Notes: generated from the sequence alone by a model not told the origin. Positions 1 to 13,637 are shown, numbered from the stretch's first letter. The stretch: 64,000 nt of DNA from Hawksworthiomyces lignivorus (GCA_002917075.1 NTMA01000020.1:186001-250000), one strand, 5' to 3'. Numbers and translations: made by a program.

Positions 1-2073
1 CGATAGAGCAGGTATTTCTTAACGGCGTCGGACACCTTCTCGTGCATGGTCTTGTACTTTGGAACCAAGCCACCCAGAAGAAGATAATTCTACAAACATT
101 AGCACAGTGCTACATCGATGGAGGAAATAGTCACTTCGGGTATGACTTACTTTTGGGAAATACTCATAGGTGGAGTCTTGGCTTCCACCCATGCTGTATG
201 AGTCCATGCCATAGCCACCCGAGGTGAGATTCATCGGGATGCATTCGAACCGGGCAGACTGGCCATCTGCATTTACCGGAATTTGGTCCTGGTTCCGAGC
301 CCTGGATGGAACCGGAATAGGGACCGATAGACGGCCGCCATTCGGCATGACAAGATTCGATGACTGAGCTTCTTCGGTGCTAGGATTCGACTCGGCTGTC
401 ACCGCGGCAGCAGAAGCAGCAGAGTCGACCGCAGTGTCGTCCGTATACGGCGGTAGCGGTGGCGGGATGGCGGCGCGCTTACCGAGGGGTGCAGACTCGC
501 CGGCTACGTCGCGTTTTGTGACCTTGTGGAACTCGCCGGTGGAGGGCTTGTCGGGGTCGGTAGCCTCATTGACGCGGAACTCGAGATCGGGGGGCATTGT
601 CTTGGCCAGCTTGACCTTCTCTTCGGCCTGCATCGGGGCGGGCTTAGGCTGTATTGGCTGGTAGCCGACGGGCTCGGCTTCGGTGTCGTTCGCAGCAGCA
701 GCCTGCGACTGGGCTGCCTTGCTGGCATTGGCCAGCTGCTGAAGGGCGGCCGTCGACCGGTTGCATCCGGACGCGTCGACCTGCTCGGGGAAGATGCCTG
801 GCAAGGCGGTGCCGCGGTTCTGCCAGTCTTCAAATGCGTCGACGATGCGCGCAATGGCATCGTAGTACTTGTTGTGGCCGGTGAGCTGGGCGAGGCGCGT
901 GAACTCCATGGTCATGGAGCCCAGTTCGGCGACGCTGACGCTGGTCGAGGCGCGGCTGGGCTGGGTGGTAAATGCGGGCTTCCAGCTGTAGTAGAGGATC
1001 GGCATGCGGTTGGGCGTGTCGAAAACGCCCATGAGGATCTCGGCAAGCTCTACAGCTTTGCTCAGCAAGGCGGGGTAGTTGCCCGAGGCGCCACCGCTGA
1101 TGTCGTAGGCGGCAATGAGTCCGCCCAGGTAGCGGATAATTGTCTCGAAGACGGGGATTTGGTCGCGGAAGGGTGTTGTGGTAAAGTCGATCTGCTTGAC
1201 CGCCTCATACGCCTCGTCAAATTCTTCGTGTAGGCCCATGATCCAGAGGGTGTCGAGGGCGTCGACCAGAGATGCCGCCCAGCCACAGAAGGGGTCGCGA
1301 AAGCCCTTGGTGACGGGGGCCAACTCATCGTGCGTCCAGGCATACGTGCGGTAGCCGGACCAGGCGTGCAGCATCTCATTGCGGACGGCGGTCAAGCGCG
1401 TCTCCCGGGTCTCGCGAGCGGCGTCTGATTCTTCCTCAAACTTATGCTGGATGCGTGGAATGGGCTTAGGGGAACCTGTGGGCATCATAATGAGAGACTC
1501 TTCTAGTATGGGGAAGTGCTCTTGCATCTTCATCCAGTGAATGGTGCTGGTGGAGTAAAAAGCCTTGGTGGCTTTCGTTGCGTCGGGAAGTGCTGGTGCA
1601 GCCGTCTCCGGTAAACTACCCAGCTTTGAATCTGCGTCGACGCCATCGTTGGCATTTGCATAATTTCCTTGCCCGGAAGCGGGTGTCGGCAGCTTGCTCT
1701 GGGGTGTTGCAGCCGCCGAGTGCGCGCGAAAGGCTCCTGTCGGTATGCCGTAGGAGCCTTGAACCTCGAGGCTTGTGCGCAGCTGGGGGATTCGGATAGA
1801 CTGCTCTCTCGCAGCAGCAGCTTTCTCAGCTGCCTTGAGACTCTCGACATCGGCGGTGTCCTCGTAGGGACTATTAGCGGCTCCGCCTGCAGCGGCGCCG
1901 GCGCTGCTGCTGTGGCCCGATTCTGGTCTCGACTTGGTCTGGGGTGGTTTGTAGCCCCGGTAGATGGTGGTGGCCGGGCGGTCCCATTGAGAGTTATTGG
2001 ATAAGCGGAAGAGGAGGAAGAGGATAATGGCGGCGCTTATGACGAAAACGCGGTACCTTCTGAACCGGAACAT
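1..2073 (-). CDS. Class I alpha-1,2-mannosidase (GH47), 3' end outside window
   Basis: Glycoside hydrolase family 47 enzyme, which trims alpha-1,2-mannose from N-glycans in the ER/Golgi. The start at 2073 gives a basic N-terminus followed by one hydrophobic segment (about residues 9-25), a type II signal anchor, then a low-complexity stem. The catalytic domain starts near residue 220; GWAASLVDALDTLWIMGL (about residue 266) is a typical GH47 motif. Exons seen: 2073..151 and 89..1, with a 61-bp intron at 90..150 (GTAAGT..TAG). Splicing restores KNYLLLGGLVPKYKTM, a normal GH47 continuation, and the reading frame runs off the window. Odd: about 150 residues of Ala/Pro/Ser-rich sequence (about residues 440-590) interrupt the catalytic domain. 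Family assignment is firm; whether it is the ER or a Golgi isoform is not resolved. Confidence 0.9.
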
Positions 2074-5000
2074 TGCGCTGGATGGGGTGTTCTGCGCACC
2101 GGAAGGCGTTTAAAGAAGTGTGTTGATGTGCGAAGCCTTTCAGCTACCTGAACAAAACGTCCCAGCCGCAGCAATACCCTCCTGTCCTCCAAACTGAAGA
2201 AAGAAAAAGCAGAGAGATTCCCGAAAAAGACGCCCCCCCTCAAAATAAAGACAGCCCCAAAGAATATGGGGGGAAAAAGCCCTAGTCGCAAACAGCCGCA
2301 CAAGCACTCTTACAACGTCATCGACACTCTCGAGATCTGCTTCTCTGCAATGCAAAAGCAAAGAAGTAGCCCGAAGTGCTGGGGAACGCACGCCCGGGGC
2401 GCGACTCCGAAACTCGAATCCGGCGTTTGAAAATGGTCGCGTGCGTGGTGGACGGATGCAGGTGTTCTCTAAAATGCTCTGCCCTGAGAGATGGTTTAAT
2501 GCACCCCTGCTAAGTGGAGCTAGGAACGAGCGAGATGTTGGGGTGACAGCGGCAGCAAGAATGGGTAAGGATGGGCGGAGGCCAAACAAACAAAGACTGA
2601 GAAGAAACCGCAGTACCAGAAAATAAGGTCGCAGAGAATACGTCTAGAAAAACAATGCTCCGAAAAAGAAGAGCAATTTTTTCAAAGCAGTGAAGCAAAA
2701 GGAAAACGGCAAGAGAAAGAAGAAAGCCCAAGAGAACACAGTAAGCGGCCCAAATCTAAAGAGTCCAAAAAAGCCCGCCGGAACGAAAAGGACCCTTGGA
2801 CGGGAGAGCCTCTTGCTGCTTTTTTTTCCTTTCCTTCCTCGTCTCGTCCTCCTTTTTTTCCCTTCGTTTTGACGTCTATCGGCGGGTGATGTGCGCCGGC
2901 ATAGTGTGTCGTTTGAAAAGGGTGGATTATACTAGGTTGTAAAGTAGCAATAAGGGAAAACAAGGTTTTAGGTGGTGTAGGGGAGAGCCGTTTTTGCCGG
3001 GAGCGGAGAACGGAACAGATGCAGGGTACGCCTCAGGTACGTGTATTGTATAGCTAGTATGGCAGAGATAAGACGAGCGACACGAGACGATATGCTGAAA
3101 ATGACAGCGGGAATGAAATTGGAGGTGCAGAAAAGAAGACGAATGGGAAAATGAGAGAAGAGCGTAAAGAGTTGGTGAGATGTCGTGGAATGAAAGAGCC
3201 TCCCGAATAGCGCGTGTCTTGGCTCACAATTGGCGCGCGTTGCTGGCTGTTGCACGTCGTCCTGCGTATATCATAGACAAAAGGTGGCGCCTATCGTGTA
3301 CCCAGGTGTGCTTTAGTAGGCTGGGGAAGGAGCGGCGGTTAAGAAGTGAGGTATGCCTCCTTCGCTGTATAGACGAAAGAGGAAAGCAGAGGAAGGAACA
3401 ATGGGGTATTTTGGCGCGAAGTGAGAGAAGGGAAAAGAGGCGAAGAAGGAGCGACAGCAAAAAAGGAAGAAGAGAAGGGAAGCAGGAACAGAGAGAAAAA
3501 AAGAAACGAGGAAAGAAGAGAAGGTAAGAAGAACAAGACTGCCATTATTGAACGGATCCACGAGAAAAGCCAAGCCCGGAAAGGGGGCGTCTTTGCTGTT
3601 CTCTTTGCTCTTCGCGGTCGTGACATTTTGCCAAGAACTACATACTGTTTTATCTGAGTCGCCTTCTGGTCTCTCTCTACTCTCATTTTCCTGCAGAGGG
3701 TCTCGTTCTCATTCCCTTGCTCCCAATGAACTTCCCCCCCTTCGGCTTGTCTAAGCATATATTGAACCCAAAAAAGCCAAGACTTTTCGGTCCCTCTAGG
3801 CCGCCCACAGGAACAGCCAAAAAGAGCGTCTCGCCCCCTCCCTGGTCCTCTCTAAAATGCGCCCCGTGTCTTGGCAGTCCTCTCAAGTGCAGGATATCTT
3901 CTGCGTGAATCTCGATAGTAAGAAAACGTGTTGGTTTGCATAGCTCTAGTCGTACGCGCATAGATGCAATGCCTACACGTGTAGAGCCTAGGCGGGCAAG
4001 ACTGGAAGACCGAACTGCTTGGATGTAGTCAAGAAAAGAGCAAAATTATGGCTACGAAAAAGTATGGCCTGAGACATTGAGATGTCAGCTTAGCTCTCCC
4101 TGAAGTGCTATGCGCATGTCTGACCATTTAAAAGGAATGGGGCTTGGTTCATTCAACAGCCACCCAATGCTCACTCGCACTGGAACAAAGCACCGTGGAA
4201 CTGAGACGGCCTAACCTAGAAATAGGGAGGAAAAACAAAAGAGAAACTTGGCAGTTGGAGGAGGGGGAGAGAAGGGAGATCAAGTATGCCACTAATTGCT
4301 GTACAGGTGGCGGGAAGGACGATAGAAAATGCTTGGATCGGCCAAATGACATACTGCGCACAGCAGATACGGCAGCAAGAGTCGAAATAAAGTTTTTCTG
4401 AGATATGGCGTTGAGAACACACCCACCTTTTCTGCTAGCCCACAATTGGGACCGAACGGAAACACCTGGCAGCGGCGGCGTAGAAGGAAACAAAAAGAGA
4501 GCCAAAGAGAACGCAGCTAATGTTAAGACCAACCTTTTCTTTCGAGAATTGAAGGGGCGGTCAGTGGCGCGTTCTCACTGTGATGACAGTGTGAAAATAA
4601 GTCGTTTCTTTTGCTCCGGAGCAATGCGTTGTGTCTTGCATGTCGCATGCTTACCGGAGAGTTTGTTTTTATCTTTGCCATTTTATTAGATTATGAACCA
4701 GAGAATACGAGAGAGTGAGAGTGTGGAGAAGCTGGGCGATTGGCTCCGCTGTGAGAAACGCCGCATATTGTGCGAGCTCTCTGATGCGTGTCGGTTGTTT
4801 CCAGTGTAGCGGCAGTTGTACGGAGTATTTAGCATTGTACTCTGTTGCCGTAGATTGGAATGGCAATGACTCTCGAATTTTGAGCGTACTCGCCTTGCGA
4901 AATGTATATATTCTGCATCGCGCACATGCATACATATAATCAGAAACAAAATTAAAACCCAACTTCCCACCGGCTACAAAGCAAGGCGTAGAAAAGACCT

Positions 5001-5788
5001 TCTTTCTTCCAGCGCGAACCAACGGCTGGGGTTCACCAAATCTCGTCTAGCTGTTGGCGCTACTGTTGCAGCGAGCTAAGATTGCTAGATTAAAAATAGG
5101 ACAGCCCCATCCTAGTCGCGACAGAACGTAGCCGAGTTCCGTCCAGTGACAGGGGAGCAAGCTAAACCCCTGCTGCTCGGTCCGGCCGGGAAACGAAACG
5201 AAAGATTGAGGTTATCCGTCCATTTGGGAAAGACAGATGTGTCGCCTATGATCCTTCTCGAGCTCTACGGAGTGCAGCCTCGAGAGATGCAGAAACAGTT
5301 GATCCGGTTCGCAGCTAGAGCGGAAATGCATAAGACATGGTCGAGACAAATATTGCCTCTGGAGCAATGCTGCGCTATGGGCTATACAAGTCTCACGCAT
5401 TGTCCAGATTTGCTCCCTACATACAGGTACTTGCTATTGTTTATCTCTCCATAAACACCCACATGTAGCAGGGTCGTTCCTGGAAGCAGGAGAGATCATC
5501 TCCTGAATATCCAAGATGCCAACACGCCGAATCACATATTTACTTCATATAGCAGAGAGGGAAGCTCAATACCTTTTCCTTTTTTTATTTCCAGCGCCGC
5601 GCTTGCCGAAATCCCAATGTATCTCTTCTCTAGTATACCATACATAGAAACTTGTGGCCTGCGTAACTCGTATCCAGAAATTCCTTCCCTCCTAGCCTCG
5701 CTATCTGCTTTCCAACATTAAGACTAAGTCCGCCATGTCCAAAATCTCCAATAAGTAGATTTGTGCGCGCTATCGTTGCCCAGGCACA
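2074..5788. other. Intergenic region, no gene supported
   Basis: About 3.7 kb lies between the mannosidase start and the 3' end of BCK1. From about 2150 to 3540 the minus strand is strongly CT-rich, as is common upstream of fungal genes, so this probably holds the mannosidase promoter and 5' leader. Open stretches such as 5146..5454 (+) have no recognisable domain, no introns and atypical composition. I see no tRNA or transposon. Confidence 0.55.
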
Positions 5789-8700
5789 TCAATTATTTCG
5801 TCTCGAAAGCGTATCGATCTTGGCATACAGTGCTGTCTGCGTAAAATCGTAGTCCGGATCCAAGTTGCAGAACGGGTGCTGCGACAGTAGCTGGCTCGCC
5901 GTAGGCCGTTCCATGGGGTTGCTATATACAAGTTAGTACGAACTTGGAAAAAAAAAGGCGAAAAAGGCATTTAGATACGGAAGAGACGAGGGGAAAAAAA
6001 AGGGCAACGTACACTGTGAAGCAGTCCAGCATGAAACCGATGGCAGACGGCGAGATGGTCCCGCGCACGTCGTCGGGGATCGGTGGCGTCTCGCCCTGCG
6101 CGATCTTATAGATGGCACCGACCGTCTCTTCCTGGGACCAGGGCCGCCGGCCCGCGAACATCTCCAGGACGACGCAGCCCACGGCCCAGATATCGACCTT
6201 GGCAGAGTAGCCCTCGTCCTGCGGGCGGATCACCTCGGGCGCCATCCAGAACACGCTGCCCTGCATCGAATTCGTGCGGTCGTTGCCGTAGATATTGTCC
6301 GTCTTCTTGCTGATACCAAAGTCGGAGATCTTGGCCGTGCCATCCACGTCTAGCAGGATGTTGTCGGCCTTCAGGTCGCGGTGCAGGATGCCTTCGCGGT
6401 GCAGGTAGGCCAGGCCCGACAGCGTCTGCCGCGTCAGGCTGGCCACCACGGGCTCCTCAAACTTGCCGTGGCGGCGCAGGCACGAGCCGATGCTGCCACC
6501 GGAGATGTACTCCAGGAAGATGCTGATGCTTGTCTCCTTTCGTTCGCAACCCAGGTACTGCACGATGTTGACGTGGTCCAGGTGCTGCATGGTCTCGATC
6601 TCCTGGTTGAGCGACGCTACCAGCTCGCGCACCCGGTTCTTGTCGTTCTGCGCCACCAGCTTTGGTGGCACCTCCACCTCCTTCACCGCCAAGAACTCAC
6701 CCGTCGTCGCGTTCATGCCCAGGTACACCCGGCCATACGTGCCCTTGCCAATCAGTTGGCCCTTGAACCACCGGAAGGTCGTCTGCCGCTTGGGGATGCC
6801 GTTGTTGCCGGAATTTCCGCTGCCGCTGCCGCCGGCCACATCTTGCAGAGGCGGAAGCTGCGGTACCACAATGGAGCCGCGCTCTCGGTCGGGCCGCACC
6901 TGCACGATGCTGGCGCCGAACATCTTGGTCGACTTGCGCCGCACGATCGCCGAGTTCACCGGTACCCGACGCGGCATGCCGGGCTGGGGATGCTGCGGCT
7001 GTTGCGGCTGCGGCTGTTGCTGCTGTATCTGTGCCAGCTGCATTTGCGTGTACCGCTTGCTCGCTTCGTGCGCGCCGCGCGCCACTTCACGGATTGATTT
7101 CATGCGACCCAGCCCACCAGACCGCCGCAGACTGCGCTGTGCCACCGACGAGACGGAAGTAGGACGGTCTAGCGCCTTGAGCGTCGACTCGTCGGAGCCC
7201 AGCGTGTCGTTCTCGTTATACAGAGACGACGAGGTTGTACCCGTGCCGCTCGCAGAAGCCTTTGCTGCTCTGGAAGCTGCCACAGCCGCCACAGCAGCGT
7301 CTGCCGGCGACCGGGACTCTGGTGGCACGCTGGGCCCAGCACTGCCCCGGAGACCGCCGGCGGATGCGGACTCATCTGGCTCGGCAACTTCCGCTATGGG
7401 CGACGGAGGGAATTCGGATTCAACAACGCCCTCTTCGAGGACTGGCTGGTCGACATCCAGGTTCGGGAAGAAATCCTCGAGGTTGTTGATAAGGGCGTCC
7501 GTCGGCGGACGGTTGGCCCAGACGTCACGCTCTACAAAGGACTTGCGGCGGCTTAGTTTGCTGTCGTCAGTCGTAGCCGATGCGGAGGACTTCCAGCCGC
7601 TGTCCGAATCTGGCGTTCCAGGCGTCCGTCTACCGGAGTCTGCACGCGTAGAATCGTTGTCGTTCAAGTCTGACCCCTGTGCACTGCCGCCACCGCCGTT
7701 GCTTCCGTGGCGCGGGGCAGTCGCCGAGACGGGCGACGTAAACGCCACGGACAGCGTCTTGCGAGAGCGTCGTGTTTCGACGGTCAAGTTTGGTCGCTTG
7801 CCAGCGGCGCCGCTCGCGCCTTGGTTGGCTGTGTTCGCCGCCGCCGCCGCCGCTGCCTTGGATGAAGTCGTGGCCGCAGCGGCAGCTACTGCTGCGGCAA
7901 CCGTGCTCTTGGTGATGTTGTTGGAATTGGGGTTGCGTGAGGCCAGCGGAACAGCAAACAGGCCATCATCAGAGTCGTCGTCTGAATCGTCATTGACAGA
8001 AAGTCGCGTGGGGTTCGCCAGTGCTTGAGGAAGCCCAATACGAGGTGGCCCTCTGTCGCGTGCGAAGCTGACGTCCGTGTCCCGGAAGTCAAGATCTGGC
8101 TGCGCTTGGTTTCGGAGCTGAGATGGGGCAGGCTCGATTCGAGCAAAGTTAGCACTTGGCCGCGAGTTGGGACTGAGGTCGCCCGGTGACGGCGCACGCG
8201 CCGGCATTCTGAACGCTGCAAAGGCGTTAGTAGGAGAAACTTTCAATAACCAGTGACTTTCTTGTACCAACATAGAACAGGATACTCACCTCGAAGCGAA
8301 TCTTGGTTGCTATAGTTGCCATTGTTGGAGCTGCTCATGGTGCTTGAATTGAGAGGCGCCGAGGCCACGCGGTTTGGTGAAACTCCGCGCGACGAAGGGT
8401 GGCCGAGACCACCGAGACCCTGGCCCATACCAACCAAAGCGGATGCAAAGGCGCTCGGCGGCTTACTGGCGGGCGCGTCTCCGCTAGGTCCCACGCCGCC
8501 ACCACTGGGAGCACCAGCCATTGTAGGGCGTTTCCGGCCGCCCTTTTCGGACATTTCCTGCGGCGACTCGTTGGTCGTCGGCAGCGCGGGCCGCCGGTTG
8601 CTGGGATAACTATCGACGCTGCCCTGGGAGAGGCGCATGCGGTCGCCCGTGCGCTTGCTGAGGGAGTTTGCCTTGATGAGCGTGGCGGACGGGTCACCGG

Positions 8701-11527
8701 GTGGCGCAGGAGCGCGGCGCTGGGGCAAGAGCTTGTCGATGTTCTTGTCTTCAAAAGGCGAGATGCGCGGCTGATCGAAATCGACGTTTCGGCCGACAAT
8801 CCCGTAAGGAGCCCCCTCTTGCGACGTAGAAGGGCTGTGATGATTGTCTTTCAGGTTGGCTTGCCTGCGCTTGGCCAAGTAGGCCTGGCCCTTGCGCTCC
8901 ATCTCGGCGCGGTAATGACCGGCTGTGGTGTCCGGGTCGACCTGCTGCTGTGGCTTACCTCCATCGCCGCTCATGCCTGCGCCTCCTGCCGAGCCCTCGC
9001 GGACCGCGTGGTCGATTGACACAGAAGTGCTGTTCTGTCTCGACGTCGGCGGAGACGAGCTCGATCTTGGCCGAGGCACGCCGTTCAGGGCATCGTAGGC
9101 ATCCTTGTCGACCGCTGTGCCGTATGGCAGGTAGGACGGGGACAGCTGCGAGCGAGATGGAAGAGTGCGCGGCTGCACAAAAATCTTTAGCGTACCAGCA
9201 TTGTCTGCCTTGAGTTTCTTGGTAGTCAAAAGCTTCGCATCATCTAGCGGTGCTTCATGCTTGAACTGGCCCAACTCTGTTAGAAACATGACAGCGCCAT
9301 CAGAGTCGGGCAGGCCTAGGTTGATACAGATGAGTTGGCGCAAGTCGGAGGCGCTGTCCACATCAGTCACGTCAATCATGCGGTAGTTCCAGTAATCGGC
9401 CGTGGCCAAAACATAGGTGCGGGATGACATAAAAGATGAGGCAGATCTGCCGTAAAATGAGGATGACCCGGTGCTGAAGTCGTGGCTGGTGGCAAAGCTC
9501 GAGCTAGGACGGTCTAGAGATAGGTCGCTCGCGTTGCCGGGGCGGCTGCTAAGGGTGGATGACGACTTGTTTGTGACAATAGGGCTGGTTGGAGATTCGA
9601 GGCCGTCAGGAGAAGGGAAATTGTTGTCATCCTTCTTCTTCTTCCGATTCCAGAAGGACCGGAGAGACTTGGCGTCTTTGGCGCTGTTTGGCGGGTCGGT
9701 CCCGGCCGAGCGATCGCCAGAGTCATGAGAAGGGGGGCGTCCATTCGCGCCAGGTACGGCCGCATTGCGGCCCGCCGTGACCATCTCGCCGATGTTCATC
9801 CCCTGGCGCAGCATCTGGCTTGCCTCCGCAGGCAGGCCAGAACCATATATGGCAGCATTGGATGAGATTGAGTCGGTGCTGTTCCTTGAGCGGTGGCCGA
9901 ACCGGGTGGTATGGGGGGACGCGGAGAGGTTAGGTGTGGAGGGCCCATAGAAGTTGTTGGATCCTGGGATCGGGCTGCCGGCTGGGCTCTCTCTGCCGAG
10001 ACCAGCGTCGCTGGTGCTGGGGCTGTGGCGGTTGCCTCCGTCGACGTCGAGAGCCTTGAAAATTGAGCGGTGGCCGCCGTCGACTGACGTAGTGCTGGCG
10101 TTGTTCGGACCGGAACCGGCAGTTGCATTACTGCTTCCGGCACTATTCAGCGAAGGAGGCAAGCTCGGAGCTCTCATCGTCTGTGAGATGCGCCGAGCTG
10201 AAAACCCAGGACCGGGGGCTTTGATCGGGGTCTGCATTTATTGCGTTAGCTTCTCAACAGAAAAGTCTTCTCTACTTCGTACACACGTATGTCACGCGTC
10301 AATTCACTTCACGCTCTTGTGGTATAGAACAATGCTTACATTAGGCGAATCGCTGGAATCGGCTCCCGCGCTGGGCAGGTTGTGGCTAGTAGTCGTTGCA
10401 TTGGACTCCTTCCGAGTATGAGACGTAGCGAACTTGGATGGTTCGATGGCGCGGCCGCTGACAATGCTCCGGATCAAGTGGCGCATGCGCCGGCCCTCTT
10501 CGCGGTCCTTGGACGGATCCCACTTCTCGCTAGGCTGGCCCGTTCTGTCGATCCACAGCTGCCTGAGCTTGGGATAGACCTGCTGGTGCATCAGGCTGAA
10601 GTTGCCGCGGCCACCGTGCGCGCTGCCCAGCTCAAGGAAGGGCGAACCGTAGAGATGCAAGGTGTTGAACGCCTCCTGCCAGTCCAGCGGGAATTGGTTC
10701 TGCTGCAGCCACGACTGTACGCGGTCGTTCGGCCACTGTGCCGCCAGCTCAGGCGGGATGCCGCGCGAGCTCGCCGGGTTGCTGGTCGTGGACACGCCAG
10801 GGCCAGGCAGGCCAGCGGCAGCACCATAGGCGGCGTTGTACCGACCGGGGTAGTCGTCAGCGGGTGTGCCCGCCTGGCTGCTCGTCGTGGCGGCCGCGGC
10901 AGCAGCGGCGGCCGCGATCGCAGCGTTGGTGCTCTCGTGGCTCGTGCTAAGACCACCTGCTGACATTTGCTGCGACCACTGTGTCAGCGACGTGGCAGCT
11001 GAATATGGCGTCCCGTCGTCAGCTATGCCGCCTAAACCTGGAATACCAACGCCCTCGCCGTATGTGTCGCCTTGGGGAATGTAAGTGGCCGACATCTGAT
11101 CGTTCTGTGGGGGCGGCGGCGGTAGCGAAACAGTCTGGCCTGGCATGGTGCCGACGGCGGCGTGCAGCATGGGATTGTACGTTGCGTGCTGTTGACTGGC
11201 GGCAGCGTTTGCAGCCAGGCCCGGTTGGAGAGGCGGCGGCGGCGGCGGTGGAAAGCCACCACGGCCGTCGTACATGCGCCCCCAAGAGCCGTGCCATGGA
11301 GCTTGCTGGCCGATGGCGCTGCCCGGCGGTGGGACCGACGGCGGTGGTGGGAGGGTGCCTGGGCCGAGGACGGCTCCTGGGGCGTTGGGATACCGCAATG
11401 GAGGAGGAGGCGGGGGAGGGATGACCATGCCGTTGGCAAGCTGGGGAACAGGCGGCGACATGGGCGGCGGCGGCGGCGGCGGCATCTGGTAGGGCCGCGA
11501 GGGATCCCTCTGGGTGTTTTGATACAT
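5789..11527 (-). CDS. BCK1: Cell wall integrity MAP kinase kinase kinase (Bck1/Mck1/MIK-1 type)
   Basis: MAPKKK of the cell wall integrity pathway, acting between protein kinase C and the Mkk1/2-Slt2 module (family knowledge). Exons: 11527..10340, 10231..8290, 8215..6013 and 5921..5789; introns of 108, 74 and 91 bp; 1821 residues. N-terminus: proline runs (residues about 10-120), then a conserved helical block with WLQQNQFPLDWQEAF (about 274). A ubiquitin-like/RA-like segment lies near 665-750, followed by long Ser/Ala/Gln-rich linkers. The C-terminal Ser/Thr kinase (about 1524-1800) has GKGTYGRVYLG, AVKEVEVP, HRDLKADNILL, SDFGISKK and a GSVFWMAPEV activation segment. Intron 2 has a TACTAAC branch site, and the short last exon completes the kinase as FTVNPMERPTA. 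An in-frame ATG at 11587 would add 20 residues; I prefer MYQN at 11527. Confidence 0.93.
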
Positions 11528-13113
11528 GGCGGCGTTTGTAGACGGAGAAGGAGATGGGCAAGAGTGAGTTCGAGAAAGTAGACGCAAGTGAGGCTGCGCC
11601 TAAGAAAGGCGAGGTAGGCGCATACAGCCTCGAGGTGGAGTGGCTGTAGTTGTTGCCACTGTATCGTCACTGTTTATCTTGACGATGTGTCGGAAGGTCT
11701 GTGGAGGATGAGAGGTTCTCGGCAACCGAGCAAGGGGGGAAAGCGGGCCGTTGGTCGTTGGGCTGGCTGTTGAAGAATATGCGATTGTGTGGCAGGGCGG
11801 AGAGAGACGCCGATACAGCTGAAGAAGAAGGGGGGGAGGTGGTGAGTGGGCAGATGGGCGGAACAGGTGCAATCGCTTTATTCGCTTGCTTCTCTGAAAG
11901 GAGAGGAAATGCGGAAAATGCAGCAAATAGTAACAGAGATAAACGACAATGTGTTTCAAAACACGGCAGGGGAGCAAGAGAGTCCGTGAGCGGCTATCCT
12001 CTCCTCGTCGTTTGTAGTGCGACAGAACGCACTGAAATCACGAGGATCAGCGGTTGAGGAGCATGGTATTGGATGGAGGTAGTGGGGAGAGAGACATGGA
12101 ATGACAGCAGACGGATTGGGCAGATAGAGGTCAGCGACGAAAAGGCGGATGAAGTCGAGGAGAGAAAGAAATTGAGGTCGAAAACCGTTATCGTCGTCGT
12201 TAAGCGTTAAGACGAGCAGAGCGACAATGGTGGAGGGAAAGCAGGACGACGAGAAGCGACGATGGATATGCTCTCACACACACATGGGGAAGGCACGGGG
12301 GGAGGCAGAAAATACACTATACATGTACGGAGTAAGATACGTGACTGAGGACTTTGGTGAGCAAAAACAGAAGGAACACTCGAAAAAAAAAAAGGGTCTT
12401 CAGGGAAGGCGCACACGAAGAGTGGAGGAAGGAGCGGCTGGCAAGCGGTAGTGGAGGTTGGCGTGGTTTTGGATGGGCGGCGGGCGGATCGGTGGGTGGA
12501 GTGTCTTGTTTTAGCGGGCTAGTGGTTGTGGTACAGCATGGTGTGTAGCATGGTGGAGCGCCGTATGTACCTTTTCTATAGACTACCGGTAGAGAAAATA
12601 CAACTAAGTTGGAGGATTCTGTCCGGCGTTGCAGTGTGCGAGACGGGACAAAACCCGCTAATCAGTATCACGAAAACCACAGTACGTAGCACATACCCTC
12701 CACATAACCGTGGAAACCAAAAAGAAAAAATCGATAGAGCCTGAGACACACCACCACGAGCGTCAGAATCGGGGGACGTGACCCGGATCTGCCAGTGCTT
12801 GTATATATCGTACACAGGGACAGGGGGGATGCATCGTGTCTTAAAACTCCGTATTACATAGCACATTAGGAACAAGGCACGTCAATCCTAACAGGGCCAA
12901 TCAGCACTGGGATACGCCCTCTGCTTTTCCTCCTCTCATCTTCCAGGTACAAGTATATTATTTTTGACATGCCCATACGACAGGGATTGATAGCACGCTA
13001 TTGTCCTCGTATGCAAGATATGTCCACATAGTTTATGATACTCGGGTTGTGTTGGACGGCACTGTCGCCCAAAAGAGGTTGGCATTGCCCAGTTCGGCTC
13101 ATTGTCTAGTCGC

Positions 13114-13115
<2 letters not shown>

Positions 13116-13144
<29 letters not shown>
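13116..13144. repeat. Poly(A) tract, 29 nt
   Basis: An uninterrupted run of 29 A, then GG and ten more A. It lies in the BCK1-EGH1 intergenic region, not next to a coding exon. It may be a simple homopolymer or the scar of a retroposed tail; no target-site duplication was seen. Confidence 0.9.
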
Positions 13145-13146
<2 letters not shown>

Positions 13147-13637
13147 AAAAAAAAAACGACACGTTCTGTGCAGTGTCCAAGGAGGGAAAGCGAACGCAAG
13201 AAGACTGCCAGAAGAGGTTGACGGGAGAAAGAGGCACAACCCTCTTGCTATAGGGGAAAAGGCGAAAGCACGAAGCCGCGTCAGAAGATGTACAAGCCTA
13301 CGTATGCGCTCGGAGAGGCAGATCACACTGCAGTCTGCACGAAGTCGTCTTCTGCCTCTGTATTTTGTATCCTGCTGCAGGCCTGGACCAATGCCGCCAG
13401 CAGCTCGCCTAGCGAGTGTGCCAAAAAAAGACAGCCCTCCTTGGTGTCTGGTGCTGCGCGGTTTGCGTTAGTGCGCTGCAGGATGCTATAAAAAAACACA
13501 CCCACTAACAGGCGCTACACCGCATACGGATATGCTCCACGGCGATCGAGCTTCCTAGTCTTGTCGGCTTCGCCAAGCACACCGAAAGGGCAGAGGCACA
13601 AAGTACCCAGCCAACCATCTTTGCAGCAGGGACAGGC

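Noticed and set aside
241..260. B-box-like GGTTCGAAT on the minus strand suggesting a tRNA
   Set aside because: Falls within the mannosidase exon and no cloverleaf or A box can be built around it. No tRNA was found elsewhere.
5146..5454. 102-codon plus-strand frame in the mannosidase-BCK1 gap
   Set aside because: No domain, no signal or membrane segment and no splice or context support.
6463..8028. 521-codon plus-strand frame opposite BCK1 exon 3
   Set aside because: Overlaps the kinase domain antisense; translation is low-complexity.
10294..10299. ACGCGT near the start of BCK1
   Set aside because: Lies inside BCK1 intron 1, is single, and the gene is not an expected MBF target; other ACGCGT copies (for example near 771, 19370 and 61066) lie in coding exons and are expected by chance.
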